NCBI RefSeq assembly: GCF_036881825.1
Contig: NZ_JBAJMW010000002.1
Span: 310,001 to 374,000 of the forward strand
Reading direction: 5' to 3'
Length of the DNA stretch: 64,000 nucleotides
From: Tersicoccus mangrovi
GTDB lineage: Bacteria > Actinomycetota > Actinomycetes > Actinomycetales > Micrococcaceae
Shown here: in pieces, positions 36,350-45,209 of the stretch
Numbering within the stretch: position 1 is the first letter of the stretch
Layout of the letters: each line of letters begins with the position of its first letter
The notes under the pieces: model-generated
What the model saw: the letters and a program-made list of their open reading frames with translations, nothing else
What the model was told of the DNA's origin: nothing
The model's database searches: none
Made by a program: the position numbers and the translations under genes

Positions 36350-37798
36350 TCAGACCGCGACGGGCTCGGGGGTGGGCGACGACGGCGCGTCGACGGGGTC
36401 CAGGTCCAGGGGCGAGGACAGCGTCCCGCGCACCGCGGTCGCCGCGGCGACGACGGGCGAGACCAGGTGGGTGCGGCCACCCTTGCCCTGCCGGCCCTCG
36501 AAGTTGCGGTTGGACGTGGAGGCGCAGCGCTCCCCCGGCGCCAGCTGGTCCGGATTCATGCCCAGGCACATCGAGCAGCCGGCGAACCGCCAGTCGGCGC
36601 CGAAGTCGATGAACACCCGGTCCAGGCCCTCGGCCTCGGCCTGCAGGCGGACGCGCGCCGAGCCGGGCACGACCATCATGCGCACGTCGGGGTCCTTGGT
36701 GCGGCCGCGGATGACGTCGGCGGCGGCCCGCAGGTCCTCGATCCGGCTGTTGGTGCACGAGCCGAGGAACACGGTGTCGACGCGGATGTCCTTCATCGGG
36801 GTGCCCGCGGCCAGGTCCATGTACTCCAGCGCCCGCCGGGCACCGGCCTTCGCGTCCTCGTCGCCGAAGCTCTCCGGGTCCGGCACGGACTCCGAGAGGG
36901 AGACGCCCTGCCCGGGGTTGGTGCCCCACGTGACGAACGGCTCGAGGGTCGTCGCGTCGAGGAACACCTCGGCGTCGAACACGGCGTCGTCGTCGGTGCG
37001 CAACTGCGACCAGGCGGCGACGGCGTCGTCCCAGTCCTGCCCGGTCGGGGCGTGGGGGCGGCCGGCGACGTAGTCGAACGTCGTGGCGTCCGGGGCGATC
37101 ATGCCGGCGCGGGCGCCGGCCTCGATCGACATGTTGCAGATCGTCATCCGGGCTTCCATCGACAACGCCCGGATGGCCGAGCCGCGGTACTCCAGGACGT
37201 AGCCCTGGCCGCCGCCGGTGCCGATCTTCGCGATCACCGCCAGGATGATGTCCTTGGCGCTCACGCCCTCGCCCAGCTCGCCCTCGACCGTGATCGCCAT
37301 CGTCTTGAAGGGCTTCAGGGGCAGCGTCTGGGTGGCCATGACGTGCTCCACCTCGGAGGTGCCGATGCCGAAGGCGAGCGCCCCGAAGGCGCCGTGGGTG
37401 GAGGTGTGCGAGTCGCCGCAGACGACGGTCTGGCCCGGCTGGGTGAGACCGAGCTGCGGGCCGACGACGTGGACGATGCCCTGCTCGGCGTCGCCGAGGG
37501 GGTGCAGCCGGACGCCGAACTCGGCGCAGTTGGCGCGCAGCGTCTCGATCTGGGTGCGGCTCGTCGGGTCGGCGATCGGCTTGTCGATCGCGAGCGTCGG
37601 CGTGTTGTGGTCCTCCGTGGCGATCGTCAGGTCGGGACGCCGCAGGAGGCGCCCGGCCAGGCGGAGGCCCTCGAACGCCTGGGGGGACGTCACCTCGTGG
37701 AGCATGTGGAGGTCGATGTAGAGCAGGTCCGGCTGGCCGTCCTCACCTCGCCGGACGACATGGTCGTCCCATACCTTCTCCGCCAGTGTCCTGCCCAC
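36350..37798 (-). CDS. leuC: 3-isopropylmalate dehydratase large subunit
   Basis: LeuC carries the 4Fe-4S cluster of isopropylmalate isomerase. The 482-residue product contains VCGDSHTSTHGAFGALAFG, TVFLGSCTNSRIEDLR and GCSMCLGMNPDQLAPGERC, which together supply the three cluster cysteines. The GTG was chosen because GAAGGAG lies eight bases before it; another GTG three codons upstream abuts that site. The start faces the IclR regulator across an 81-base divergent promoter. Confidence 0.95.
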   Translation of the reverse strand: MGRTLAEKVWDDHVVRRGEDGQPDLLYIDLHMLHEVTSPQAFEGLRLAGRLLRRPDLTIATEDHNTPTLAIDKPIADPTSRTQIETLRANCAEFGVRLHPLGDAEQGIVHVVGPQLGLTQPGQTVVCGDSHTSTHGAFGALAFGIGTSEVEHVMATQTLPLKPFKTMAITVEGELGEGVSAKDIILAVIAKIGTGGGQGYVLEYRGSAIRALSMEARMTICNMSIEAGARAGMIAPDATTFDYVAGRPHAPTGQDWDDAVAAWSQLRTDDDAVFDAEVFLDATTLEPFVTWGTNPGQGVSLSESVPDPESFGDEDAKAGARRALEYMDLAAGTPMKDIRVDTVFLGSCTNSRIEDLRAAADVIRGRTKDPDVRMMVVPGSARVRLQAEAEGLDRVFIDFGADWRFAGCSMCLGMNPDQLAPGERCASTSNRNFEGRQGKGGRTHLVSPVVAAATAVRGTLSSPLDLDPVDAPSSPTPEPVAV

Positions 37799-37847
37799 GA
37801 CCCTCACTCCTTCGTCGTCGTGTCCGGTCTTGTTCGACCAGGGCTTG

Positions 37848-37866
37848 CGTCTCGAATAATGAGACG
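37848..37866. promoter_or_regulatory. Candidate NdgR/LeuR operator between leuC and the IclR gene
   Basis: Perfect palindrome CGTCTC-GAATAAT-GAGACG in the leuC-IclR divergent promoter region. The AATAAT in its centre is also the best -10 candidate for the regulator, so binding would block transcription of the regulator and could act on leuC. A degenerate copy with the same spacing lies just upstream of leuB. Confidence 0.6.
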
Positions 37867-37879
37867 GCAATATCAGTAC

Positions 37880-38686
37880 ATGGACAACTCTAGTGGAGTC
37901 GGCGTCATCGACAAAGCGGTTCTCGTGCTCGATGCGCTCGAGGCGGGCCCGACGACGCTCGCGCAGCTCGTCACCGCCACCGGGCTGGCGCGGCCCACCG
38001 TGCACCGCCTCGCCCTCGCTCTCGTGCACCACCGCCTCGTCGGCCGGGACGTGCAGGGCCGGTTCGTGCTCGGCTCCCGGCTGGTCGAACTGGCCGCCGC
38101 CGCCGGCGAGGACCGCCTCACCGCGGCCGCCGGTCCGGTGCTGATCGGTCTGCGCGACGCGACGGGCGAGAGCGCCCAGTTGTACCGCCGGCAGGGCGAC
38201 TGGCGCGTGTGCGTGGCCTCGGCCGAGCGGCCGATCGGCCTGCGCGACACCATCCCCGTCGGCACCCAGCTCTCGATGCGCGCCGGCTCGGCGGCCCAGG
38301 TGCTGCTGGCCTGGGAGGACCACGACCGTCTGGTCGAAGGCCTGCAGGGCGCCCGCTTCACCCCCACCGTGCTCGCCGGCGTGCGGCGACGCGGCTGGGC
38401 GCAGAGCCTGGCCGAGCGCGAGCCAGGCGTCGGCTCCGTCTCGGCACCCGTGCGCGCCCCGTCCGGCCGGGTGATCGCCGCGGTGTCCATCTCGGGTCCC
38501 ATCGAGCGGCTCACCCGCCAGCCCGGTCGCCTGCACGCCGACGTCGTCGTCCGGTCGGCCCGGCAACTGACCGATGCCCTGCGCTCAGCCACCGAGGGCG
38601 GGGGCGTCGAGGGTGACGCGGTGTCCGCGGACCGGCTCTCGGCCGACGGCCTCTCGGCGGCGACCCCCCGGAGGGGCCGGGCGTGA
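37880..38686 (+). CDS. ndgR: IclR-family regulator, NdgR/LeuR type
   Basis: IclR proteins have an N-terminal winged helix and a C-terminal ligand-binding domain. Here the helix-turn-helix is at about 25-52 (TTLAQLVTATGLARPTVHRL) and the effector domain follows to about 235. Divergent placement next to leuCD is the hallmark of NdgR (Streptomyces) and LtbR (Corynebacterium), regulators of leucine and other amino-acid genes, so the name is given by position plus family. The last 30 residues repeat a Ser-Ala-Asp pattern (SADRLSADGLSA) not usual in the family. The DUF1697 gene overlaps its stop. Confidence 0.82.
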   Translation: MDNSSGVGVIDKAVLVLDALEAGPTTLAQLVTATGLARPTVHRLALALVHHRLVGRDVQGRFVLGSRLVELAAAAGEDRLTAAAGPVLIGLRDATGESAQLYRRQGDWRVCVASAERPIGLRDTIPVGTQLSMRAGSAAQVLLAWEDHDRLVEGLQGARFTPTVLAGVRRRGWAQSLAEREPGVGSVSAPVRAPSGRVIAAVSISGPIERLTRQPGRLHADVVVRSARQLTDALRSATEGGGVEGDAVSADRLSADGLSAATPRRGRA

Positions 38687-39210
38687 ACCGGTTCGCCGTC
38701 TTCCTGCGCGGCGTCAACGTCGGTGGCGTCTCGATCACGTCGGCGAAGCTGAAGGCCGCGCTCGATGCGGAGCCGCTGACCGGCGTGCGCACCCTGCTCG
38801 CCTCGGGCAACGTGCTGTGCACGACGGCGCTGAGCGCGGCGAAGGCGAAGGACCTGGTCGAGCAGCGGCTGCGTGAGGCGTTCGGGTACGACGCGTGGGT
38901 CGTCGTCCTGACCCGGGCGCAGGTGGAGAGAATCGCGGCGGACTGCCCCTTCCCCGCCGACTCGACGGAGCAGCACGCCTACCTGACGCTGGCCTCGGAC
39001 CCGTCGGCCCTCGACGAGCTCGTCGCCGCCGCGGTCGACGCCGGCTCCGACGAGCCCGTCCGCCTCCACCGGCACGCGATCGCCTGGACGGCCCCGGTGG
39101 GCGGCACGCTGGCGTCCCCGCTGACGAAGGTCTCGGCGACGAAGCGGTTCAAGGAGACGACCACGACGCGCAATCTGCGCACGCTGCTGAAGGTCGTCGC
39201 GGCGGACTGA
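38683..39210 (+). CDS. DUF1697 domain-containing protein
   Basis: The 175-residue product starts MNRFAVFLRGVNVGGVSITSAKLK and continues with LLASGNVLCTT, the conserved opening of DUF1697, a widespread family of unknown function. GTG start overlaps the regulator stop as GTGA, so it is read from the same transcript. No membrane segment or catalytic motif is recognised. Confidence 0.88.
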   Translation: MNRFAVFLRGVNVGGVSITSAKLKAALDAEPLTGVRTLLASGNVLCTTALSAAKAKDLVEQRLREAFGYDAWVVVLTRAQVERIAADCPFPADSTEQHAYLTLASDPSALDELVAAAVDAGSDEPVRLHRHAIAWTAPVGGTLASPLTKVSATKRFKETTTTRNLRTLLKVVAAD

Positions 39211-39231
39211 GGAGCGGCGGGCCGAGGGCGT

Positions 39232-40233
39232 TCAGCCCGACGACGCCCGCACCACCAGTTCGGGCTGCAGCACGATCTGGCGCGATTCCTTGCCGTCGAG
39301 CTGTTCGAGCAGCAGCTCGAGGGCCAGGGCACCCATCCGCTCTCGCGGCTGCCGGATCGAGGTGATGGGCACGGCGGCCGCGGCGGCGAAGTCGATGTCG
39401 TCGTAGCCGACGATCGCCAGGTCCTCGGGCACCCGGATGCCCCCGTTGATCGCGACGCCCTGCAGCACGCCGAGCGCGATCAGGTCGTTGCCCGCCACGA
39501 CGGCGTCCGACCGGGTGTGGAGGTCCGCGCCCAGGGCGAGGATCCGCCGGCCCGCGGCGACGCCCTGCGCCATCGTCAGCCCCGCCACCGGCAGCACGTC
39601 CAGACGGGCTTCCTCGACCTGCGCCACCGCGGCGCGGGCGCCCTCGAGCCGGTCCTGCACCTGCCGCAAGTCCAGCGGGCCGCCGACGAAGAGCAGACGC
39701 CGCCGGCCGCGCGCCAGCAGGTGCTCGGCCGCGTCCCGCCCACCGCGCACGTCGTCGACCGACACGCTCGACCAGCCCGGGGTGGACGCCAACCGATCCA
39801 CGAACACCGACGGGATGCCGCGGTTGCGCAGGCCCTGCAGCTGCGGGAGCACCTCCTCGACCGGGGAGATGAGGATGCCGCGCACCCGTTGCTCCTCGAA
39901 GAGGGCGAGGTGCGCGGCCTCGCGGTCGCCGCGTTCGTCGCTGTTGGCGAGCAGCACCGAGAGCCCCTCGGCCGCGGCCCGCTCCTCGACACCGCGCGCG
40001 ACGTCGGTGAAGAACGGGTTGCGTACGTCCAGGACGACGAGGCCGATGCTGCTCGACCGTCCCACGCGCAGCTGGCGGGCGGCGTCGTTGCGCACGAACC
40101 CGAGGTCGTCGATGGCGGCCAGCACCCGCTCGGCCGTCGCGGCGGCGACCTTGCCGGGGCTGTTCAGGACGTTCGAGACCGTGCCGACGGAGACGCCGGC
40201 ACGCGCGGCCACGTCCCGCACACTCGCCGCCAT
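39232..40233 (-). CDS. LacI-family regulator of the rhamnose cluster
   Basis: The 333-residue product has the LacI helix-turn-helix at the very start (VRDVAARAGVSVGTVSNVLN, hinge ERVLAAIDDLGFVRNDAARQL) and a periplasmic-binding-protein-like effector domain (SSSIGLVVLDVRNPFF). It is divergent from the rhamnose transport operon and two matching TGAAACGATTC(A/C) sites lie in the gap, so it most likely represses that operon and itself, with rhamnose or a derivative as inducer. ATG was chosen as the family start. It converges with DUF1697. Confidence 0.88.
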   Translation of the reverse strand: MAASVRDVAARAGVSVGTVSNVLNSPGKVAAATAERVLAAIDDLGFVRNDAARQLRVGRSSSIGLVVLDVRNPFFTDVARGVEERAAAEGLSVLLANSDERGDREAAHLALFEEQRVRGILISPVEEVLPQLQGLRNRGIPSVFVDRLASTPGWSSVSVDDVRGGRDAAEHLLARGRRRLLFVGGPLDLRQVQDRLEGARAAVAQVEEARLDVLPVAGLTMAQGVAAGRRILALGADLHTRSDAVVAGNDLIALGVLQGVAINGGIRVPEDLAIVGYDDIDFAAAAAVPITSIRQPRERMGALALELLLEQLDGKESRQIVLQPELVVRASSG

Positions 40234-40266
40234 GACCCCGCCCTTCCCGCCCGTCCAACACACCGA

Positions 40267-40278
40267 TGAAACGATTCC
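40267..40278. promoter_or_regulatory. LacI-type operator, upstream copy
   Basis: TGAAACGATTCC, one mismatch from a full palindrome of the form TGAA-n-CG-n-TTCA. It lies near the LacI gene start, upstream of the -35 of the transport operon. Confidence 0.6.
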
Positions 40279-40289
40279 GAGCCCGGTGC

Positions 40290-40319
40290 TTGACGCGGGC
40301 ATGTGACCTTTCTTACAGT
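40290..40319 (+). promoter_or_regulatory. Candidate promoter of the rhamnose transport operon
   Basis: TTGACG, 18 bases, TACAGT. It sits between the two operators, and the start site would fall a few bases before the second one, a classical repression layout. The rhaT ATG follows about 55 bases later behind a GAGAGG site. Confidence 0.55.
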
Positions 40320-40331
40320 ACCGGCAACGAC

Positions 40332-40343
40332 TGAAACGATTCA
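40332..40343. promoter_or_regulatory. LacI-type operator, downstream copy
   Basis: TGAAACGATTCA, the best copy of the pair, 65 bases from the first (about six helical turns), allowing looping. It overlaps the expected start of the transcript. Confidence 0.65.
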
Positions 40344-40373
40344 ATCGCTGTAGTCCACCCGAGAGGCCGATCA

Positions 40374-41877
40374 ATGTCGACCGGTACGTCAGGCTCCACC
40401 CCCGCGCTCGAGCTGTCCCACGTGGCCAAGGCCTTCGGCCCCGTCGTCGCCCTCTCGGACGGCACCCTCGCCGTCGACGCCGGCAGCATCCACGCCCTCA
40501 TCGGCGAGAACGGCGCCGGCAAGTCGACGCTCGTGAAGATCGTCGCCGGGGTCTACCAGCGCGACGCCGGGGAGCTGCGGGTCGGCGGCCAGCCCGTCGA
40601 CTTCCGGTCCACCGCCGAGTCCAAGGCGGCCGGCGTCGCGGTCATCTACCAGGAGCCCACGCTCTTCCCCGACCTCTCCGTCGCCGAGAACGTGTTCATG
40701 GGACGGCAGCCGCGCACCCGCAGCGGCGCCGTGGACCGGCGCGCGATGCGGGCGCAGTCGACCGCGCTGTTCGACCGGCTCGGCGTGCGGCTGGATCCGG
40801 ACCGCCCGGCCCTCGGCCTCTCGATCGCGGACCAGCAGCTCATCGAGATCGCCAAGGCCATCTCCCTGGACGCGCTGGTGCTCATCATGGACGAGCCGAC
40901 CGCGGCCCTGTCCGGCGTCGAGGTCGACCGGCTCTTCGCCGTCGCCCGCAGCCTGCGCGACGAGGGCCGCGCCCTCGTGTTCATCTCCCACCGCTTCGAC
41001 GAGATCTTCGCCCTGCATCACGGTGATGCGCGACGGCGCGTACGTCTCCACCGACCGCACCGGCGACGTCACGCCCGCGGCGATCGTCACCCGGATGGTC
41101 GGCCGCGACGTCGACACGCTCTTCCCCAAGACGGACGGCACCGCCGGCGAGACACTGCTCGAGGTCGCCGGGCTCACCCGCCGCGGCGTCTTCGAGGACG
41201 TCTCCTTCCGCGTGCGCGCCGGGGAGATCGTCGGCTTCGCCGGGCTCGTCGGCGCCGGCCGCACCGAAGTGCTGCGCGCCGTGTTCGGCGTCGACGACTA
41301 CGACGCCGGCACCGTCACCTTCCTCGGCCGCACCCTGCCGAAGGGCAACCCGCGCGCGGCGATCAAGGCCGGCATGGGCCTGGTCCCCGAGGACCGCCGC
41401 AAGCAGGGGCTCATCGTCGACATGTCCATCGCCCGCAACCTCACCCTGGTGATCCGCCGGCGGCTCGCCCGCGCCGGGCTGCTCAGCCGCGACGCCGAGT
41501 ACGCGAGCGCGAAGGACTGGGCCACCCGGCTGCAGGTCAAGGCCGCCGGCCTGGACAGCGAGGCCGGCACCCTCTCGGGCGGCAACCAGCAGAAGGTCGT
41601 CCTGGCCAAGTGGCTGGCCACCGGCCCACGGCTGCTCATCGTCGACGAACCGACCCGCGGGATCGACGTGGGCACCAAGGCCGAGGTGCACCGGCTGCTC
41701 GACGAGCTCGCGCACGAGGGCTACGGCATCGTCATGATCTCCAGCGAACTGCCCGAGGTGCTCGGCATGAGCGACCGCGTCTACGTGATGCGCGAGGGCC
41801 GAATGACCGCCGAGCTGAGCCGCGCCGACGCGACCAGCGAGGCCGTCATGACCGCGGCGACCCGGAGCGCGGCGTGA
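40374..41877 (+). pseudogene. rhaT: Rhamnose ABC transporter ATP-binding protein RhaT, frameshifted
   Basis: The gene encodes a double ATP-binding-cassette protein of the sugar importer class (about 500 residues). The first cassette reads GENGAGKSTLVK, then LSIADQQLIEIAKAI and LIMDEPTAALSG; the second has the usual degenerate Walker A (GAGRTEVLRAVFG), LSGGNQQKVVLAKWL and LIVDEPTRGID. The frame changes right after FISHRFDEIFAL at 41015: the expected continuation C-D-R-ITVMRDG is missing eight bases, and TVMRDGAYVSTDR resumes in the next frame. Everything else is intact and the end overlaps rhaP as GTGA. It is either a recent loss or an assembly error, since a gap lies 4 kb away. Confidence 0.85.
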
Positions 41878-42905
41878 ACGGCCGGGTGGGGGCGCTGCTG
41901 CGGCGGCGCGAGTCCGGGGTCCTGCTCGCCGTCGTGCTCGTCATCGCGGTCACGACGGCGATCAACCCGTCCTTCCTGTTCTCCGACAGCGGGTACGCCA
42001 ACCTGCTGCTCACGCCCTCGATCCTCGCGGTGCTGGCCATCGCGCAGACGTTCGTGATCGTCACCCGCAACATCGACCTGTCGGTCAGCGCGACGCTCGG
42101 CCTCACCGCCTTCGCGACCGGCACGATGTTCTCCTCCTGGACCGGGGTGCCCGCCGTCGTCGTCGTCGTCCTCGCGATCGCCCTCGGCGGGGCACTCGGC
42201 CTGCTCAACGGCGTGCTCATCAGCGTCGCGAAGGTCCCGGCGCTGGTGATCACGCTGGGCACCCTCTACGCCTACCGCGGCATCCAGGTGATCTGGCAGG
42301 GCTCCTCGCTGATCACCCCGGACGAGATGCCGGACGGCTTCACCAACCTCGGCGTCGGCTCGGTGCTCGGCGTACCCGTCCTCGCCATCGTGGCGCTGCT
42401 GGTGCTGCTCGGCGCGGGCTACTTCCTCGGCTTCCGCCGCGCCGGCCGCGAGTTCTACGCGATCGGCTCCGACGAGCAGGCGGCCCGGCTGTACGGCCTG
42501 CCGGTCGGACGCCGGGTGCTCATCGCGTTCGTCCTCTCGGGTCTGCTGTCGGGCCTGGCCGGCGTCATGTACGCGGCCCGGTACGCGACGGTCTCCTCCT
42601 CCGCCGGCACCGGCCTCGAGCTCCAGGCCGTCGCGGCGGCCGTCATCGGCGGTGTCGCGATCTTCGGCGGCAGCGGAACTCCGCTCGGCGCGGTGCTCGG
42701 CGCGGTGCTGCTGACGACCATCAGCAGCACCCTGCCCACCATCGGCGTCCCGGACTTCTGGCAGCAGGCGGTGGTCGGCGCCCTCATCCTGCTGGCGATC
42801 GTGCTGGACCGGGTGCTCGCGGCCCGGACCGCGCGGCGCCTGACCTCCGAGCAGAGTGCCGCCCGGCTCGATCCCGCCCCCACGACGAAAGCAGCGATCC
42901 GATGA
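41874..42905 (+). CDS. rhaP: Rhamnose ABC transporter permease RhaP
   Basis: This 343-residue inner-membrane protein belongs to the branched ribose/xylose/rhamnose permease family. About eight to ten hydrophobic segments begin at residue 15, with the family stretch TLGTLYAYRGIQVIWQGSSLI and AVAAAVIGGVAIFGGSGTPLGAVLGA near the C-terminus. GTG start overlaps the rhaT stop, and the stop overlaps the rhaQ ATG, so the permeases are made in step. It pairs with RhaQ to form the channel driven by RhaT. Confidence 0.92.
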   Translation: MNGRVGALLRRRESGVLLAVVLVIAVTTAINPSFLFSDSGYANLLLTPSILAVLAIAQTFVIVTRNIDLSVSATLGLTAFATGTMFSSWTGVPAVVVVVLAIALGGALGLLNGVLISVAKVPALVITLGTLYAYRGIQVIWQGSSLITPDEMPDGFTNLGVGSVLGVPVLAIVALLVLLGAGYFLGFRRAGREFYAIGSDEQAARLYGLPVGRRVLIAFVLSGLLSGLAGVMYAARYATVSSSAGTGLELQAVAAAVIGGVAIFGGSGTPLGAVLGAVLLTTISSTLPTIGVPDFWQQAVVGALILLAIVLDRVLAARTARRLTSEQSAARLDPAPTTKAAIR

Positions 42906-43954
42906 GCACGACGCTCGACGCCCCGCGCACCATCCCCGTCGGGCCGACCCGCGGCACGCGCCTGAAGCGAGCGCTGCTCGGCCGGGACGCCGCGATCGTC
43001 GTGCTCCTCGTGGTCGTCTACCTGATCGGCTACACGACGGTCCCCTACTTCGCGGGCCCGACGACCATCGCATTCCTGCTCCTGGACGTGCTGCCGATCC
43101 TGCTGATCGCGCTGCCGATGACGCTGATCATCATCACCGGGGAGATCGACCTGTCCGTGGCGAGCACCCTGGGCCTGTCCAGCGTGCTCGTCGGCGTCCT
43201 GTTCCAGGCCGGCTGGTCCATCCCGGCGGCGGCCGCCGTCGCGGTCGTCGTGGGCATCGCGGCCGGCGCGCTCAACGGGTTCCTCATCACCACGGTCGGG
43301 CTGCCGTCCCTCGCCGTCACCGTCGGCACCCTCGCCCTGTACCGCGGCATCGCCGTCGGCCTGCTCGGCACCAACGCCATCACCGGCTTCCCGCCGGAGT
43401 GGCAGGCGGTCGTGACCACCCGGCTCGGCGGCGACAACTCCCCGTTCCCCGCCATCCTGCTGCTCTTCGTCGTCCTCGCCGCGCTCTTCATCGTCGTCCT
43501 GCACTTCACCCCGGTGGGGCGCGCGATCTACGCGGCGGGCCTGAACGACGAGGCGGCCGCGTTCTCCGGCGTCGACACCGGCCGGCTGACCTTCTGGCTG
43601 TACGTCGCCTCGGGGCTGCTCTCCGCCGTCGCGGGCGTGCTGTGGACCCTGCAGTACAACTCGGCCCGAGGCGACAACGCCCTCGGCCTGGAGCTCTCCG
43701 TCGTCGCGGCGGTGCTCGTCGGCGGTGTCTCGATCTTCGGCGGCCGCGGCGCCCTGCCCGGTGTCATCGCCGCCGTCCTGACGATCGGCGTCCTGCGCAG
43801 CGTGCTGCGCCTGGCCAACGTCACCGACGACGTCATCAACGTCGTCACCGGTGCCCTGCTGATCGCCTCCGTCCTGCTCCCCCGGCTGTTCGCCGGGCTC
43901 GGCGCCCTCCGGCACCGTGCCGCGTCGCGACCCCGTCGTGCCGCCCACTCCTGA
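42902..43954 (+). CDS. rhaQ: Rhamnose ABC transporter permease RhaQ
   Basis: The second permease of the importer (350 residues). It shows ITGEIDLSVASTLGLSSVLVG, GTLALYRGIAVGLLGTNAITGFP and SVVAAVLVGGVSIFGGRGALPG, the same blocks as RhaP in the same order. A basic N-terminal segment precedes the first membrane helix. ATG overlaps the rhaP stop as ATGA. Confidence 0.92.
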   Translation: MSTTLDAPRTIPVGPTRGTRLKRALLGRDAAIVVLLVVVYLIGYTTVPYFAGPTTIAFLLLDVLPILLIALPMTLIIITGEIDLSVASTLGLSSVLVGVLFQAGWSIPAAAAVAVVVGIAAGALNGFLITTVGLPSLAVTVGTLALYRGIAVGLLGTNAITGFPPEWQAVVTTRLGGDNSPFPAILLLFVVLAALFIVVLHFTPVGRAIYAAGLNDEAAAFSGVDTGRLTFWLYVASGLLSAVAGVLWTLQYNSARGDNALGLELSVVAAVLVGGVSIFGGRGALPGVIAAVLTIGVLRSVLRLANVTDDVINVVTGALLIASVLLPRLFAGLGALRHRAASRPRRAAHS

Positions 43955-44013
43955 CCCGTTCCCTCCCTCACCATCCAGCAGCACCGCCCACCATCAAGCG
44001 AAGGACACGCATC

Positions 44014-45069
44014 ATGAAGCTCACCGCTCCCAGCACGCGGCTCACGGCCCTGGCCGGCGCCGCCGTCGCCCTCGCCCTGGTGGCGACCGGCTGCGCCGCA
44101 CCGACTCCCGGAGGCAGTTCCGGCGGCGGCAGTGGCAGCGCCGCCGGCAAGAACTACTCCATCGCCTTCCTGCCCAAGAACCTCGGCAACCCGTACTTCG
44201 ACGCCTCGGACAAGGCCGGCCAGCAGGCCATCCAGGGCTTCGGCGGCACCTACAAGGAGGTCGGCCCGCAGCAGGCCACCGCGGACGGCCAGGTCAGCTA
44301 CATCAACACCCTCACGCAGCAGAAGGCCGGGGCCATCGTGCTCTCCGCCAACGACGTCAACGCCCTCTGCAGCGCGATCGGCCAGGCGAAGGCCGCCGGC
44401 GTCAAGGTCGTCACCTTCGACTCGGACACCAAGCCCGGCTGCCGCGACGTCTACGTCTCCGCCTCCAGCACCGAGCTGATCGGGCAGAAACAGATGGACA
44501 TCATGGCCAAGCAGATCGGCAGCTCCGGCAAGGTCGCCATCCTGTCGGCCTCCGCGAACGCGACGAACCAGAACGCCTGGAACGACGCCATGAAGAAGTA
44601 CACCGCCAGCAAGTACCCGAACATCCAGATCGTCGCCACGGTGTACGGCAACGACGACGACCAGACCTCGTACGACAAGACGCAGGCGCTGCTCTCCCAG
44701 TACCCGGACCTGAAGGGCATCATCTCCCCGACCACGGTCGGCATCGCCGCGGCGGCCCGCTACCTCGACTCGAAGAATTCCCCCGTCAAGCTCACCGGTC
44801 TCGGCGACCCGCAGCAGATGGTCAAGTACGTCAAGGACGGCACCGTTCCGGAGTTCGCGCTGTGGAACCCGCAGGACCTCGGCAAGCTCGGCGCGTTCGC
44901 CGCGAAGGCCCTGATCGACGGCACCATCACCGGCAAGCAGGGCGACAAGCTTCAGGCCGAGGGGCTGAGCAACAAGACGACCGAGTTCACGGTCGGCGCG
45001 GACGGCGTCATCACGCTCGGCCCGCCGTTCGTCTTCGACAAGTCCAACATCGACCAGTTCAAGTTCTGA
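44014..45069 (+). CDS. rhaS: Rhamnose-binding lipoprotein RhaS
   Basis: The extracytoplasmic receptor of the importer. The 351-residue product has a signal peptide and lipobox (VATGC, Cys27), a Gly-Ser linker, then a type I periplasmic-binding fold: IAFLPKNLGNPYFDAS, GAIVLSANDVNALCSAI, VVTFDSDTKPGCRDVYVS and GLGDPQQMVKYVKDG, close to rhamnose-binding proteins. An AAGGA lies before the ATG. The scaffold gap follows within 40 bases. Confidence 0.93.
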   Translation: MKLTAPSTRLTALAGAAVALALVATGCAAPTPGGSSGGGSGSAAGKNYSIAFLPKNLGNPYFDASDKAGQQAIQGFGGTYKEVGPQQATADGQVSYINTLTQQKAGAIVLSANDVNALCSAIGQAKAAGVKVVTFDSDTKPGCRDVYVSASSTELIGQKQMDIMAKQIGSSGKVAILSASANATNQNAWNDAMKKYTASKYPNIQIVATVYGNDDDQTSYDKTQALLSQYPDLKGIISPTTVGIAAAARYLDSKNSPVKLTGLGDPQQMVKYVKDGTVPEFALWNPQDLGKLGAFAAKALIDGTITGKQGDKLQAEGLSNKTTEFTVGADGVITLGPPFVFDKSNIDQFKF

Positions 45070-45086
45070 GTCGATCCCACCCCGTC

Positions 45087-45157
45087 GGGGGGGGGGGGGG
45101 GGGGGNNNNNNNNNNNNNNNNNNNNNNNNNNNNNNNNNNNNNNNNNNNNNNNNNNNN
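45087..45157. other. Poly-G run (19 G) and scaffold gap (52 N)
   Basis: Nineteen consecutive G are followed by 52 undetermined bases between rhaS and rhaM. This is an assembly gap, not biology that can be read. The missing stretch may hold a hairpin or a terminator reducing expression of the catabolic genes relative to the transporter; the run of G may itself be a sequencing artefact. Confidence 0.95.
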
Positions 45158-45209
45158 GGCGGGCTCCGGCCCGCCCGCGCCACCCCGCCCGCCCGTCCCA
45201 GGAGGTCGC

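Noticed and set aside
41005..41030. Programmed ribosomal frameshift in rhaT
   Set aside because: No slippery heptamer or strong downstream structure is visible, and three expected residues are missing as well as the frame, which fits a deletion rather than recoding.
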